From: Eubacterium_B sp034180045
Lineage (GTDB): Bacteria > Bacillota > Clostridia > Peptostreptococcales > Anaerovoracaceae
Assembly (NCBI GenBank): GCA_034180045.1
Contig: JAXFOY010000015.1
Span: 1-64,000, forward strand
Length of the DNA stretch: 64,000 nucleotides
Direction of reading: 5' to 3'
Shown: in pieces, positions 1 to 9,000 of the stretch
How positions within the stretch are numbered: the first letter of the stretch is position 1
Layout of the letters: every line of letters begins with the position of its first letter
Position numbers and translations under genes: made by a program
The notes under the pieces: model-generated
Databases searched by the model: none
What the model saw: the letters and a program-made list of their open reading frames with translations, nothing else
Told to the model about the DNA's origin: nothing

Positions 1-291
1 ACTTTTGTTTTTGGTATTAGTGTATCTGTTTCACATGTAAAAATTATGCACCATAAAATGATGGAGAAAGACTATAATTACAAAATCAGTGTAAATGATG
101 AAAGAAATGAAAAGATAAGAGATAAGACAAATGCAATGATGGCCTTTATACTGATGCTTTTAATGGGAATGATTGCCGTCGTTTGTATTTCGGTAAAAGC
201 ATATTTGCCGGCAGCTCTTTTAACAATTTCAGTTGGAGCTTCTCCGTTAATCATGTTTTTAATCAATAGATATTATGAAAAAAAATATTAA
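1..291 (+). CDS. DUF2178-like small membrane protein, 5' end missing
   Basis: The reading frame is open from the first base, so the gene begins upstream of the window. An internal ATG at 46 would give 81 residues, but the codons before it continue a hydrophobic stretch that looks like an earlier membrane segment. The visible part has a charged cytoplasmic loop with the motif NDERNEKIRDKTN, followed by two hydrophobic segments and a basic C-terminus. A DERxxxIRxK loop between membrane helices is typical of the DUF2178 family of predicted integral membrane proteins, which often sit beside small HTH regulators. No regulator is visible here because the upstream DNA is absent. Function is unknown; the family assignment is from pattern only. 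Confidence 0.6.
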   Translation, partial: TFVFGISVSVSHVKIMHHKMMEKDYNYKISVNDERNEKIRDKTNAMMAFILMLLMGMIAVVCISVKAYLPAALLTISVGASPLIMFLINRYYEKKY

Positions 292-413
292 AATAAGTAT
301 TGGAATGTCAATTTTAACTAACGCAACAGAATTATTTGTATTATAATATGTTTATGGTACTGATAACTTTATAACTTTACTTTAGAAAAATATGAATCAG
401 GAGATAAAAATAA

Positions 414-1190
414 ATGAAACTAATTTTCAAAAACAAGGAAGCTGCATTCAGCAATAAAGGAAAGTATCAACTACATATTGATAGTGAAGGTGTTAACTAT
501 GAGTCTGCAAATGGGAAAAAATCTTTGAGTATCAAGTTTGCAGATGTCGGCTCTATTGTTGCACAAAGATATCTAAATTCAAATAACCGTTACACTTTGA
601 CATTTCGGAATTATCAAGGGAAAAATATGGAAGAAATTGACACGGATGTAGAGAATGTGGGCTGTCAGTTTGACAATAAACTGGAAACAAAATCAATTCT
701 AATCGCTTTTGCAGAAAATAAGCTGACAGAAGCATTTCCGGATAATCTTGATACGCTTGATTTACAAATCGCATTTTCCCTGAAAGAGAAAGAAATCAAA
801 TTAAAAGAAGGGGTAGTTGTTGGTGCTAAAAAACAAGTGAAGCTTTCGGATATTAAAAGAGTAAAGTGCGCCAGCAACGGTACTATAAGCAATCTTCTTA
901 TTTATAAAAAGGAGAAAGGCGGACTGTTGGATATGCCTGATATGAAAATCCCGTTAAATGAACTGACGTTACATATTTTTGAAGCCGTTATGGCAAAAAA
1001 TAACGGCAGAGGGATTGATTTCAGCAGTGGAAATGGATTTGACCAAAAGAGCAGCGAATATATCATCGAAAGATATATGAACTCTACCTTCTTTATGAAC
1101 GCAGATGAAAGTGTTACAGATGACTGGCATAGGATTGCTTATGAACATATTGCTGCATATAAATCCGATGTAGAAATTCTATTCGAGTAG
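414..1190 (+). CDS. Hypothetical cytoplasmic protein, possibly PH-like
   Basis: This 258-residue protein has no signal peptide or membrane segment. It starts at an ATG behind the purine-rich stretch AGGAGATAAAAATAA. The first 200 residues alternate short polar and hydrophobic strands (for example GKYQLHID, VNYES, KSLSIKFADVGSIVAQRY, RYTLTFRNYQGK), and a second block repeats the theme (KEIKLKEGVVVGAKKQVKLSDIKRVKC, ISNLLIYKKEKGG). This suggests two tandem PH-like beta domains, as in many uncharacterised Firmicute proteins. The C-terminal 60 residues look helical. I do not recognise the family. It lies 24 bp upstream of a radical SAM gene and may be cotranscribed with it. Confidence 0.6.
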   Translation: MKLIFKNKEAAFSNKGKYQLHIDSEGVNYESANGKKSLSIKFADVGSIVAQRYLNSNNRYTLTFRNYQGKNMEEIDTDVENVGCQFDNKLETKSILIAFAENKLTEAFPDNLDTLDLQIAFSLKEKEIKLKEGVVVGAKKQVKLSDIKRVKCASNGTISNLLIYKKEKGGLLDMPDMKIPLNELTLHIFEAVMAKNNGRGIDFSSGNGFDQKSSEYIIERYMNSTFFMNADESVTDDWHRIAYEHIAAYKSDVEILFE

Positions 1191-1214
1191 ACTCGAAGGA
1201 AATAGGATTGTAAA

Positions 1215-2093
1215 ATGCATTTTACAAAAGTAAAAGGAATACTATCTTCAAAGAATGGAATGAATTTGTTCAGAGGCTGTACTCATGGTTGTATTTACTG
1301 TGATTCAAGAAGTAAATGCTATCAGATGAGCCATAATTTTGAAGATGTGGAAGTAAAGGAAAACTCCATACAACTTTTGGAAGAAAGTCTAAAAAGAAAG
1401 AGGAAAAAATGTATTATTGGACTGGGCTCTATGACCGATCCGTATATTTTTGAAGAGTCAAAGCTAAATTACACAAGAAAAGCTCTCGAACTGATAAAAA
1501 GATATGAATTCGGTGTAACGCTTATAACAAAATCCGCTAGTGTTTTGAGGGATTTGGAGTTATTTAGAGAAATAAATTCAAAAACAAAATGTGTAATTCA
1601 AATGACACTGACAACTTTTGAGGAAAAGCTTTGTAAAAAGATAGAGCCTAATGTTTCAACTACAAAGGAAAGAGTCAAAGCGCTAAAAATATTGCGTGAT
1701 GAGGGAATTCCAACAGTAGTTTGGCTGACACCTATACTTCCGTTCATTAACGATACGGAAGAAAATATTCTTGGGATTTTGAATTATTGTAAGGAAGCAA
1801 AAGTGTTTGGAATAATATGCTTCGGTATGGGACTTACACTTAGAGATGGAAACAGGGAATATTTTTATTCACAGTTAGATAAAATGTTTCCAAAGCTGAA
1901 AGAACGATATATCAGAGAATACGGAAATAGTTATATCGCAAATAGCAGAAACAATGAAAAACTAATGGATTTCTTTCATGAGTTTTGTGAGCGGAATGGT
2001 ATAGTACATGATAATGAAACTATATTTAACTATTTGGGTTTATTTGAGGAAAAAAACATATCAAGGCAGCTTAGTATTTTTGATGAAGTCTGA
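1215..2093 (+). CDS. Radical SAM protein of the spore photolyase-like (SPL) family
   Basis: This 292-residue protein is a cytoplasmic iron-sulfur enzyme of unknown substrate. The cluster-binding motif CxxxCxxC is seen as Cys22, Cys26 and Cys29 (GCTHGCIYC), followed by a TIM-barrel pattern with GLGSMTDPY and the VTLITKSASVLRDLELF stretch typical of the SplB/Rv2578c-like radical SAM group. Proteins of this group bind one 4Fe-4S cluster and cleave S-adenosylmethionine to start radical chemistry. True spore photoproduct lyase has further conserved residues and a sporulation setting, neither of which is evident here, so it is probably a paralogue. The start ATG is behind GAAGGAAATAGGAT. A probable partner gene lies 24 bp upstream. 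Confidence 0.85.
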   Translation: MHFTKVKGILSSKNGMNLFRGCTHGCIYCDSRSKCYQMSHNFEDVEVKENSIQLLEESLKRKRKKCIIGLGSMTDPYIFEESKLNYTRKALELIKRYEFGVTLITKSASVLRDLELFREINSKTKCVIQMTLTTFEEKLCKKIEPNVSTTKERVKALKILRDEGIPTVVWLTPILPFINDTEENILGILNYCKEAKVFGIICFGMGLTLRDGNREYFYSQLDKMFPKLKERYIREYGNSYIANSRNNEKLMDFFHEFCERNGIVHDNETIFNYLGLFEEKNISRQLSIFDEV

Positions 2094-2274
2094 ATTGAGA
2101 TTATTGACATATTTCACTAAAATATATAAATCCGGTACTGGAAAAGATTAGATTGGTTTGATATACTGTAGGCATATAAGTGGATGTAAATGGGGGGATT
2201 ACAAACATAAGTCCTTTGTACATAATCGACAGACGGATTTATAATTCTGCATTTTGCTGTATAGATTTTTATGG

Positions 2275-2326
2275 TTGGCATGAGTGTGTACCTGGTGGAT
2301 AGGTATATATTTTTGCCAATTTTTTT
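2275..2326 (+). terminator. Terminator-like hairpin in the leader of the 2357 surface-protein gene
   Basis: Outer arms TTGGCA (2275-2280) and TGCCAA (2314-2319) enclose an inner stem TACCT/AGGTA, and a run of seven T follows (2320-2326). It sits 180 bp after the radical SAM stop but only 18 bp before the ribosome binding site of the next gene. It is therefore either a late terminator for upstream transcription or an attenuator in the surface-protein leader. Confidence 0.6.
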
Positions 2327-2356
2327 ATAATATTTTCGAATTTAGGGGGGATAAAA

Positions 2357-3955
2357 GTGAAAAAATTATTAAGAAAATTTATGAGTTTAATGATAAGTCT
2401 ACTGCTGCTGCTTAGTGTATTTGGCGGCACAACAAATGTATTTGCGGAAAGTAATCTTGAAGGTATGCCGGATTCAATAAAGAATCTTGTAAAAGATAAC
2501 TATTGGGCGGAACTTGAATACAAAAGTCAAAACCCGATTCCAACATATCTGATGACCCCGGAGGAAAGTTCACTTAGTGGGATAGCATTTTCAACAAATG
2601 ACGGCAACTCACTTTACCGCAATACAGGCATTAGAACGGATAGAACAGGACTAATGGATGTAAATGGTGGCGACTATCTTGGCGATTTTTTGATTCCTGC
2701 GTATAAAATGATGGCGGAAAATCCTGAATTGATGAAAACTCCGGATGTTTTACAACAGTTTAATATGGATTTGTATAATGCGTTTAATCTTGATGTTAAA
2801 ACAAATATGCCTATAGAAAATGACTTATATGTTTACGGGGATATATCTGTAAACGATAATACGCAAAATGCTGAGGTTGTCACTTTAACTAAAGGCGAAA
2901 CTGCAAATCTCAAATTCAGCCTTGATACTTCAAGAATGAAAAAAGCATTAAATGCCATATTGCTTTGGAATCATAGTGCAAATAATGGTGGGACGCCACA
3001 ACAATCGTGGGATACACCTATGAATTCAGCTTGGAAAAAAGATTATGCGGATTCCGATGCTGAATTGGTATTTGTTATGGATTTGCCAAACGGTGTCAAG
3101 GTGGATGAAACAGCAGAATATACAATCGACGGATTAACAGGTTTTGAGATTAAACGTGAAATTAACGGTCAGAGGGTTATTGTTCATGTTCGCAAAAAAC
3201 CGGGTTCTGTGGGACATTCATTGAAAAAAATCTATGAAAAAATCAACGGACTGGATAAGGTTTCACTTAATGTTTCAAAAATCAAAATTACTAATGATGT
3301 GCCTGTGGATGAAAACATAAAAATTATAGGTTATGCATATGGAGCTTATGACTTGTCATATGGTACTAACCGTGAAGTGATAAGTAATAGGGACATGACT
3401 AAGAAAGCAGCTGAAGATTATATATACAGGGATTATTATATGATGGCTGCCAAACAAAGCGACACCGGTCGCGACAGCACATCGCCTGCCGAAAAATCGA
3501 ACCTAATATCATATACGTTCAAGGTAAAAAAAACGATTGACAATACTGTGACATTTATCAATGATAATGAGGAGTATGCCAAGGTAAAGGTTGAGACAGG
3601 AGAGGCGATTGATAATGATAATTTTACTGAAGAATCAATGCCGCAAAATCCAAGCAAGAGTGGCTATATTTTCAAAGAATGGAACACTCAAAAAGATGGA
3701 AAAGGCGCCAGGTTTACAGGAACTACCGTTGTTAATGAAAATATGACGGTATATGCTATTTACAGTAAAGAGGCTGCTGTTGATAACAATAAACCAAAAC
3801 CTGACAAAGGTAAGACACAAGTACCGGATGCGAAAGAATTACCAAAGACAGGAGACAGCTCTAACATGCTGCTGCATGTTATGTTGATTGTATTATCAGG
3901 AATCTTACTTGTTTTGATAAACTTTAGGAAAAATATAATCGGTAAAAAAATATAA
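2357..3955 (+). CDS. LPKTG-anchored surface protein with an InlB-type repeat
   Basis: This secreted protein of 532 residues is attached to the wall. It starts at GTG 2357, six bases after a run of six G that serves as ribosome binding site. A signal peptide ends near Ala30 (VFA/ES). Residues 31-390 have no recognisable domain. Residues about 395-473 form a Listeria-Bacteroides InlB-type repeat (SGYIFKEWNTQKDGKG, VYAIYSK). A charged linker leads to the sorting signal LPKTG at 495-499, a hydrophobic helix and a basic tail. This is the only canonical LPXTG motif among the six wall proteins of the window. Sortase would cleave Thr-Gly and link the protein to peptidoglycan. The ligand is unknown. 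A strong terminator follows at 3962. Confidence 0.88.
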   Translation: MKKLLRKFMSLMISLLLLLSVFGGTTNVFAESNLEGMPDSIKNLVKDNYWAELEYKSQNPIPTYLMTPEESSLSGIAFSTNDGNSLYRNTGIRTDRTGLMDVNGGDYLGDFLIPAYKMMAENPELMKTPDVLQQFNMDLYNAFNLDVKTNMPIENDLYVYGDISVNDNTQNAEVVTLTKGETANLKFSLDTSRMKKALNAILLWNHSANNGGTPQQSWDTPMNSAWKKDYADSDAELVFVMDLPNGVKVDETAEYTIDGLTGFEIKREINGQRVIVHVRKKPGSVGHSLKKIYEKINGLDKVSLNVSKIKITNDVPVDENIKIIGYAYGAYDLSYGTNREVISNRDMTKKAAEDYIYRDYYMMAAKQSDTGRDSTSPAEKSNLISYTFKVKKTIDNTVTFINDNEEYAKVKVETGEAIDNDNFTEESMPQNPSKSGYIFKEWNTQKDGKGARFTGTTVVNENMTVYAIYSKEAAVDNNKPKPDKGKTQVPDAKELPKTGDSSNMLLHVMLIVLSGILLVLINFRKNIIGKKI

Positions 3956-3961
3956 ATATGT

Positions 3962-4005
3962 ATCGACCTTTGGATATACTGAGATGATTCCAAAGGTCGA
4001 TTTTT
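3962..4005 (+). terminator. Strong intrinsic terminator after the LPKTG protein
   Basis: A 13-bp perfect stem, ATCGACCTTTGGA (3962-3974) with its complement at 3989-4001, has a 14-nt loop and is followed by a T run. It ends the transcript of the 2357 gene. Confidence 0.9.
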
Positions 4006-4178
4006 AATGGCTGTATTACCGCTTTTTTAGCGTATTTGTCATTATTACGAAAGTTACTCCTCTTTTTTTGATATTATTCCGATAAAATGATAAAATACAA
4101 ATGAGTGGGGCATATGCATCGAAGATTGATTTGCGTATGCCAAGTATTGGACAATTTGAATTTACGGGGGAAGTTAAA

Positions 4179-4682
4179 ATGGGAATGATAGCTAATTATC
4201 AATATATGAGCGATGAAAACTTAAAAAAACTTAAAGCTCTTAATGCAAGTGAAGATATTTTTGAGGAGGTTGAAGATTGGAGTGAAGATGCTGAGATATT
4301 GCTTGATATAGATAAGATGTGGGATGTACTTCATTTTATTTTTACCGGTGTAGATAGCAGTATGCCTACTGAAAACAATCCGCTTAGTGAAGCGATTGTA
4401 GGTGTAACTTATATTAATGATGTGGAAGAGTTTATAAGTTATACGGAAAAAACTAGAATTGCCGATATTGTTTCGGCTTTGGAGAGTTTTGATATAGAAA
4501 AAACAATGGAAAATTTCAGTTTGAAAAAATGTAAAGAAGCCGATTTATATCCGGATATTTGGGGATATGAGGAAGAATCTGACGAAATCAAAGAAGAAAT
4601 AATGAATTATTTTCAAAACATGAAAAACTTCTATAGGGAGATATTAGAAGTTAACGGAAATGTATTGGTTACAATTTACTAA
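4179..4682 (+). CDS. YfbM/DUF1877 family protein
   Basis: This 167-residue cytoplasmic protein begins MGMIANYQYMS and carries the ENNPLSEAIVG stretch, both characteristic of the DUF1877 (YfbM) family. Members are small single-domain proteins of unknown function, often near toxin, immunity or surface genes. An earlier in-frame ATG at 4101 would add 26 residues. I prefer ATG 4179 because family members start with MGM and the run GGGGGAAG lies eight bases before it. The C-terminal part is acidic and helical. Family identity is fairly sure; no role can be assigned. Confidence 0.82.
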   Translation: MGMIANYQYMSDENLKKLKALNASEDIFEEVEDWSEDAEILLDIDKMWDVLHFIFTGVDSSMPTENNPLSEAIVGVTYINDVEEFISYTEKTRIADIVSALESFDIEKTMENFSLKKCKEADLYPDIWGYEEESDEIKEEIMNYFQNMKNFYREILEVNGNVLVTIY

Positions 4683-4715
4683 TTAAGTGATATGAATGAT
4701 TTTTAATAATAAAAT

Positions 4716-5144
4716 TTGGTTGGAGGTGATATTATTATAAACGATAATTATATTTTAGGTCATCTATATATACCGGTGATTATGGTAATTCTTTTAACAA
4801 CAATGATATATTTTCATAGACGCCATGTCCTTAGATACCTATACCTTATCAATATATTTTGTTATATTGCTGCTATATTTTGTTATTTAATTTTAATAAA
4901 TCATCCTATAGGAGAAGATTTTTCAGCACAATGGATGAATGCGATTCCATTCATATTTATATTTGTAATATTCGGAGGTTATTTTCTTTCGATCATGTCT
5001 CTGGGGGCCTTTGTTATAGAACACGCACAAAGATATACATGGGCAAAGGTGGTACTTGGAATTGTCGGACTGGCATTTCTAGCTTTGTTAATAATAGGTG
5101 CGTATCTTTTCTTCCAAGGAATTTTATCATTAAAAAGTGGATAA
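4716..5144 (+). CDS. Small integral membrane protein, four predicted helices
   Basis: The coding frame gives about 135-142 residues with four hydrophobic segments: IPVIMVILLTTMIYF, LIN..CYIAAIFCYLILI, IPFIFIFVIFGGYFLSIM and VVLGIVGLAFLALLIIGAYLFF. I do not recognise the family. The start is unclear. A good Shine-Dalgarno sequence, GGAGGTGAT, lies at 4722-4730, but no ATG, GTG or TTG follows it in frame at normal distance. TTG 4716 lies before it, ATT 4734 is at the right distance, and the first ATG is at 4782. It may be cotranscribed with the YfbM-like gene 34 bp upstream. Confidence 0.6.
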   Translation: MVGGDIIINDNYILGHLYIPVIMVILLTTMIYFHRRHVLRYLYLINIFCYIAAIFCYLILINHPIGEDFSAQWMNAIPFIFIFVIFGGYFLSIMSLGAFVIEHAQRYTWAKVVLGIVGLAFLALLIIGAYLFFQGILSLKSG

Positions 5145-5329
5145 ATTCATTCTCGTGATGAAGTGGAGCAAATTTAGTATTTAACTTTTCAATTAATCGG
5201 TATATTACTCAATATAATCTTTATTATCGCAAGGATAACAACAAATTTTCAATATTTGAGTGATGCATAAAAGCTGAGTCCAAACAAGTGTAAAACTAAC
5301 AAAGTCTTGAAACAAACAGGAGAAAATCG

Positions 5330-5878
5330 ATGAAATATGAGAAAACAGTAAAGCTAAAAAATGGAAATTCATGTCTGATAAGAAATGTAACGGCACACGA
5401 TGCGGAAGGAGTTCTTGAAAGTTTTAATAAAGTTCATGAAGAAACGGATTTTCTTCTATCTTATCCGGACGAAAAAAGATTTAGTCTTGATGAAGAGATT
5501 AATTTTCTTTCTCAAAAAGAGCAAAGCACTTCCGAGGTGGAAATATGCGCAATCATTGCTGATGAAATTGTAGGGCTTGCCGGAATTAATAAAGTTGGAA
5601 CAAGAGAAAAAATATCACATAGAGCCGAATTAGGAATAAGTGTGGAAAAAGCTTTTTGGGGGCTTGGTATCGGAAAAGCTCTTACCTTAGCAAGTATAGA
5701 GTGTGCAAAAACGGCAGGGTATCGACAGCTTGAATTGGAAGTGGTAGCTGATAATAAAAATGCGGTTGCTCTATATAAAAACATTGGATTTGTTGAATAC
5801 GGGCGGAATCCCGTAGGCTTTATTTCTCGATATACGGGTTATCAGGAACTGATTTTAATGAGATTGGAGCTCTTTTAG
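5330..5878 (+). CDS. GNAT family N-acetyltransferase
   Basis: This 182-residue cytoplasmic enzyme is expected to transfer acetyl from acetyl-CoA to an unknown amine. The acetyl-CoA binding motif A is visible around residues 107-125 (ELGISVEKAFWGLGIGKALT, of the form xxGxG). The C-terminal motif NAVALYKNIGFVEYGR is typical of GNAT proteins acting on small molecules or protein N-termini. The start ATG is eight bases behind AGGAGA. It stands alone between terminators and the large surface gene, and nothing nearby shows its substrate. Confidence 0.9.
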   Translation: MKYEKTVKLKNGNSCLIRNVTAHDAEGVLESFNKVHEETDFLLSYPDEKRFSLDEEINFLSQKEQSTSEVEICAIIADEIVGLAGINKVGTREKISHRAELGISVEKAFWGLGIGKALTLASIECAKTAGYRQLELEVVADNKNAVALYKNIGFVEYGRNPVGFISRYTGYQELILMRLELF

Positions 5879-6089
5879 AGTATCATTCTTGTAATGAAAA
5901 ACAACGCTCAGGTATTTTACGCTTCCATGAAATAAAAACATCTGCTATAATAGTTTCAGACGTTTTATACTGTCAATGGATAAAAATTGTTAAAAGTCGG
6001 TTCGTCACTTACTTTATAAAAATTCTAAAAGGGGGAAGATTAGCCAAAAAGTTGACAGGAAATAGGTGAAATTCATAGGGGGAAATAAA

Positions 6090-9000
6090 ATGAATTTTAG
6101 AAACAACTTAAAAAAGAGCTTTCATACGCTTGTTGCGATAATGCTGGCTGCTTTGATGTGTTTTTCTGTATTTGTTACAAATTCGCAAGTTTTTGCTGAA
6201 GTAGAGGCAAATGTAGATGTGACTTTGAACGCAAAAACACCGGAAATCAAATCAGGCACAACAGGCGTATATGAATTGGATGTGAAAATTGCCGGTTCAC
6301 AGGAAAGCATTCAGGAGAAGTTTAGAGGGAGTGCAAAACTGACAGTGCAGCTTCCGGTAGGGGAAGCAATAGAATATTACGATTTGCAAACCAGGGTTGA
6401 AGACCTTGCTATATCCGGAGTAGTACCTAAATATGAGGAAGGTGCAAGAACACTTACTTATATTTTTCCAAATCCGGAAACGGGAATTTCGGGAAAAGTG
6501 CATATAGGTATCACAACCAAGAACGGTATTATGCCAAATGATACGAAGCTTACTGCATCAGCCGTTTTGGTTGACGGAGGAGATATGGCGGCGGCGCAGA
6601 GCGCGGATGCTGTTATAAATGTTAAATCAGCATATTCACAAAGTATTTCCAAAGAATATATGTATGTAGAAAAAGACCATAAATTGAATGCAGCGCATCC
6701 GGGAGACGATGTGGTATGGAGGATTAAAGCTACCGTAGTGCTTCCTGCGACAGGCGGAATTTATATGAAACCGGGTTCTGATGTTGTAATTGAGGACAAA
6801 CTTGATCCTAGACTTACCTATGTGAGTTCAAAGTCAGTTTCAGGTGATGCTATTGTAGCCACAAATAATGACAACGGTACCGTAAGGTGGACATTTAAGG
6901 CTCCTACGCTTGCTAAACAACAAGAAAATGAAGTTCTTTTTACTACAGAGCTTGAGCTTGTTACAAAGACAAGTGCCGCAATAGATAAATACACAAAGAT
7001 TCCTAATGCGGCGAAGTTAAGCACAATTAATCTTTTTGATAGTGCTGAAGTTAAAAACTCGAATGCATCAAATGCTGTTGTAGCTCCGTCGGATTCGCCT
7101 ATAGCGCCTTCAAACGGAGGATATTATCCGCCAATTGTAAAAGGTCCGGCAGATGGAAAAGGAGGAATTGCTTCGGCAGAAAAAGTAAATCCTAACCCTG
7201 CCGTTGTGGATACGGAACGCTTGGTTTTTGAAGAAAACTTTCGTTTAGCACTTCAGGCGGGTGAGGAATTAACCGATGGAAATGGAACTTCATTAAACAA
7301 GAGTGCCTGGAATGTTGGCAATATACTTAAGGATGGTTACAAAAAGTATGTAACGGAGTACTCTTTTGATAATAGCAAACTTAATTTCGGGTCAATGGCG
7401 ATATATGTACCTTGTTCAAATTATATTTCTACTGAAGCCAGGGATAAGCTCAGAATTGTACCTGTAACTACTTTAACTGTAAAATTGTCTGACGGCACTA
7501 CAAAAAGCAAGATAGTTGACTTCAGTGATGTTGATAAGACTTGGGGCTATGTGAGAGTAGGTCGCACTGATTTGGGATTGAAAGATGCCGACAAGGTTGT
7601 AAGCTATTCTTTGTCATACGAAAACAATGACGGCAGTACTATTTTCGGAGGGGTCGCTTTTACAACACATTCGATTTTTACAATTGAAAAAGGTGCTGAA
7701 GGTGAAGCGTGGTGGAAACCTTCTTTTGTAGTCACAATGGCTGACGGAAGCGTTATCCGCAGGACAGGCGGGGATACAGATACGCTTACCGGTAAGCGTA
7801 CAGCTGTAATAGTACAAAAAGAAGTATCAGATCCTGTTGTAAGAGGTACGGTGGCCTTTGTTGAAAAGGACGGAAATGTTGTAAAGACAGGAGAGAATAA
7901 AATTCAGTTAATGTTCAACAATTTCAGTACATCAAGGGCGGAGCTCAGAAAGGACATAGATGCAACAATCCTGCTGCCGCTTGGAGTTACGGTAAAGGGC
8001 GACGGAGCGGCAGTCTATAAATTTACATCAGGTCGTGCAATGGTTGCCGAATCTAAGGATATAACAGGGACATTTAAGATAATTGACAATGATTACAAGG
8101 GTAGTGGACAGCAGCTTGTAAAAGTATCTTGGGATAAGGACGGTATGCTTCCTGGCGAACGTCTTGAGTTGACATTTGATGTTAATATCTCCGATAACTC
8201 ACCTGAAGATCTTCAAATAAAAGCCTATGGAATGAGTTCGACAGATACCAAACTCAAGACTGACGCAGCCAATGTCGTTATTGAAAAGGATGCAGATGAT
8301 ATAAACAAAAGCGGAGACGCTTCACAAGATCGCGCCCTTTGGCATTCAGAATATGTAAGATATTCAAGAGATGATTTGAAGATTAAGAAATATGTTAAGG
8401 GAAGCCTTGACAGTGAATATTCAACTTTCGGTTATGCTACACCGGGAGAAGACATCAGTTACAAGTTGAATATGACCAATACAACGGGTAAGGACATCTT
8501 CAAGTTGGGCTTTATTGATGTACTACCTGTAGTTGGAGATTTGGGAATTGTAGACGGTACAGCACGAGGAAGTGCCTTTACTCCAAGCTTGAAGGGGGCA
8601 ATTGAGCTTCCTGCCGATTGGAAGGATAAAGTTGATGTATATTACAGCACATCCAATAATCCAAAGAGGGATTCTCTTTATTCAAAAGTAAAATATCCAA
8701 AAGGAGCATATCAACATGTAAATCCGGTAGGTTCCGAAGATCCTGCGTGGACTAAAGATACAGCTTCGTGGACAGAAGAAGACTGGGCTAAGGTTCGCAG
8801 CTTTAAGCTTGAGCTTAAAGACGGAGTTACATGGGTGAAGGGTCAGGATATGACTTTGACATTTACAATGAAGGCTCCAAAAGAGGATGACGTTGATGCA
8901 GCCGTTCTTGTGGAAGGAATGCCTAAGCGAAGCGAAGAAATCGAGATGAAAGCTGCGTGGAATTCCTTTGCTGTAAGCACTAACGGCTTACTACCAACCG

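Noticed and set aside
2104..2130. TTGACA followed by TATAAA as a promoter after the radical SAM gene
   Set aside because: The spacer is only 15 bp and no 17-bp alternative is good, so it was not listed as a feature.
4859..5158. A 99-codon plus-strand frame in another phase of the small membrane protein
   Set aside because: The overlapping frame has a clear pattern of membrane helices, while this one is Cys/Arg-rich without a ribosome binding site.
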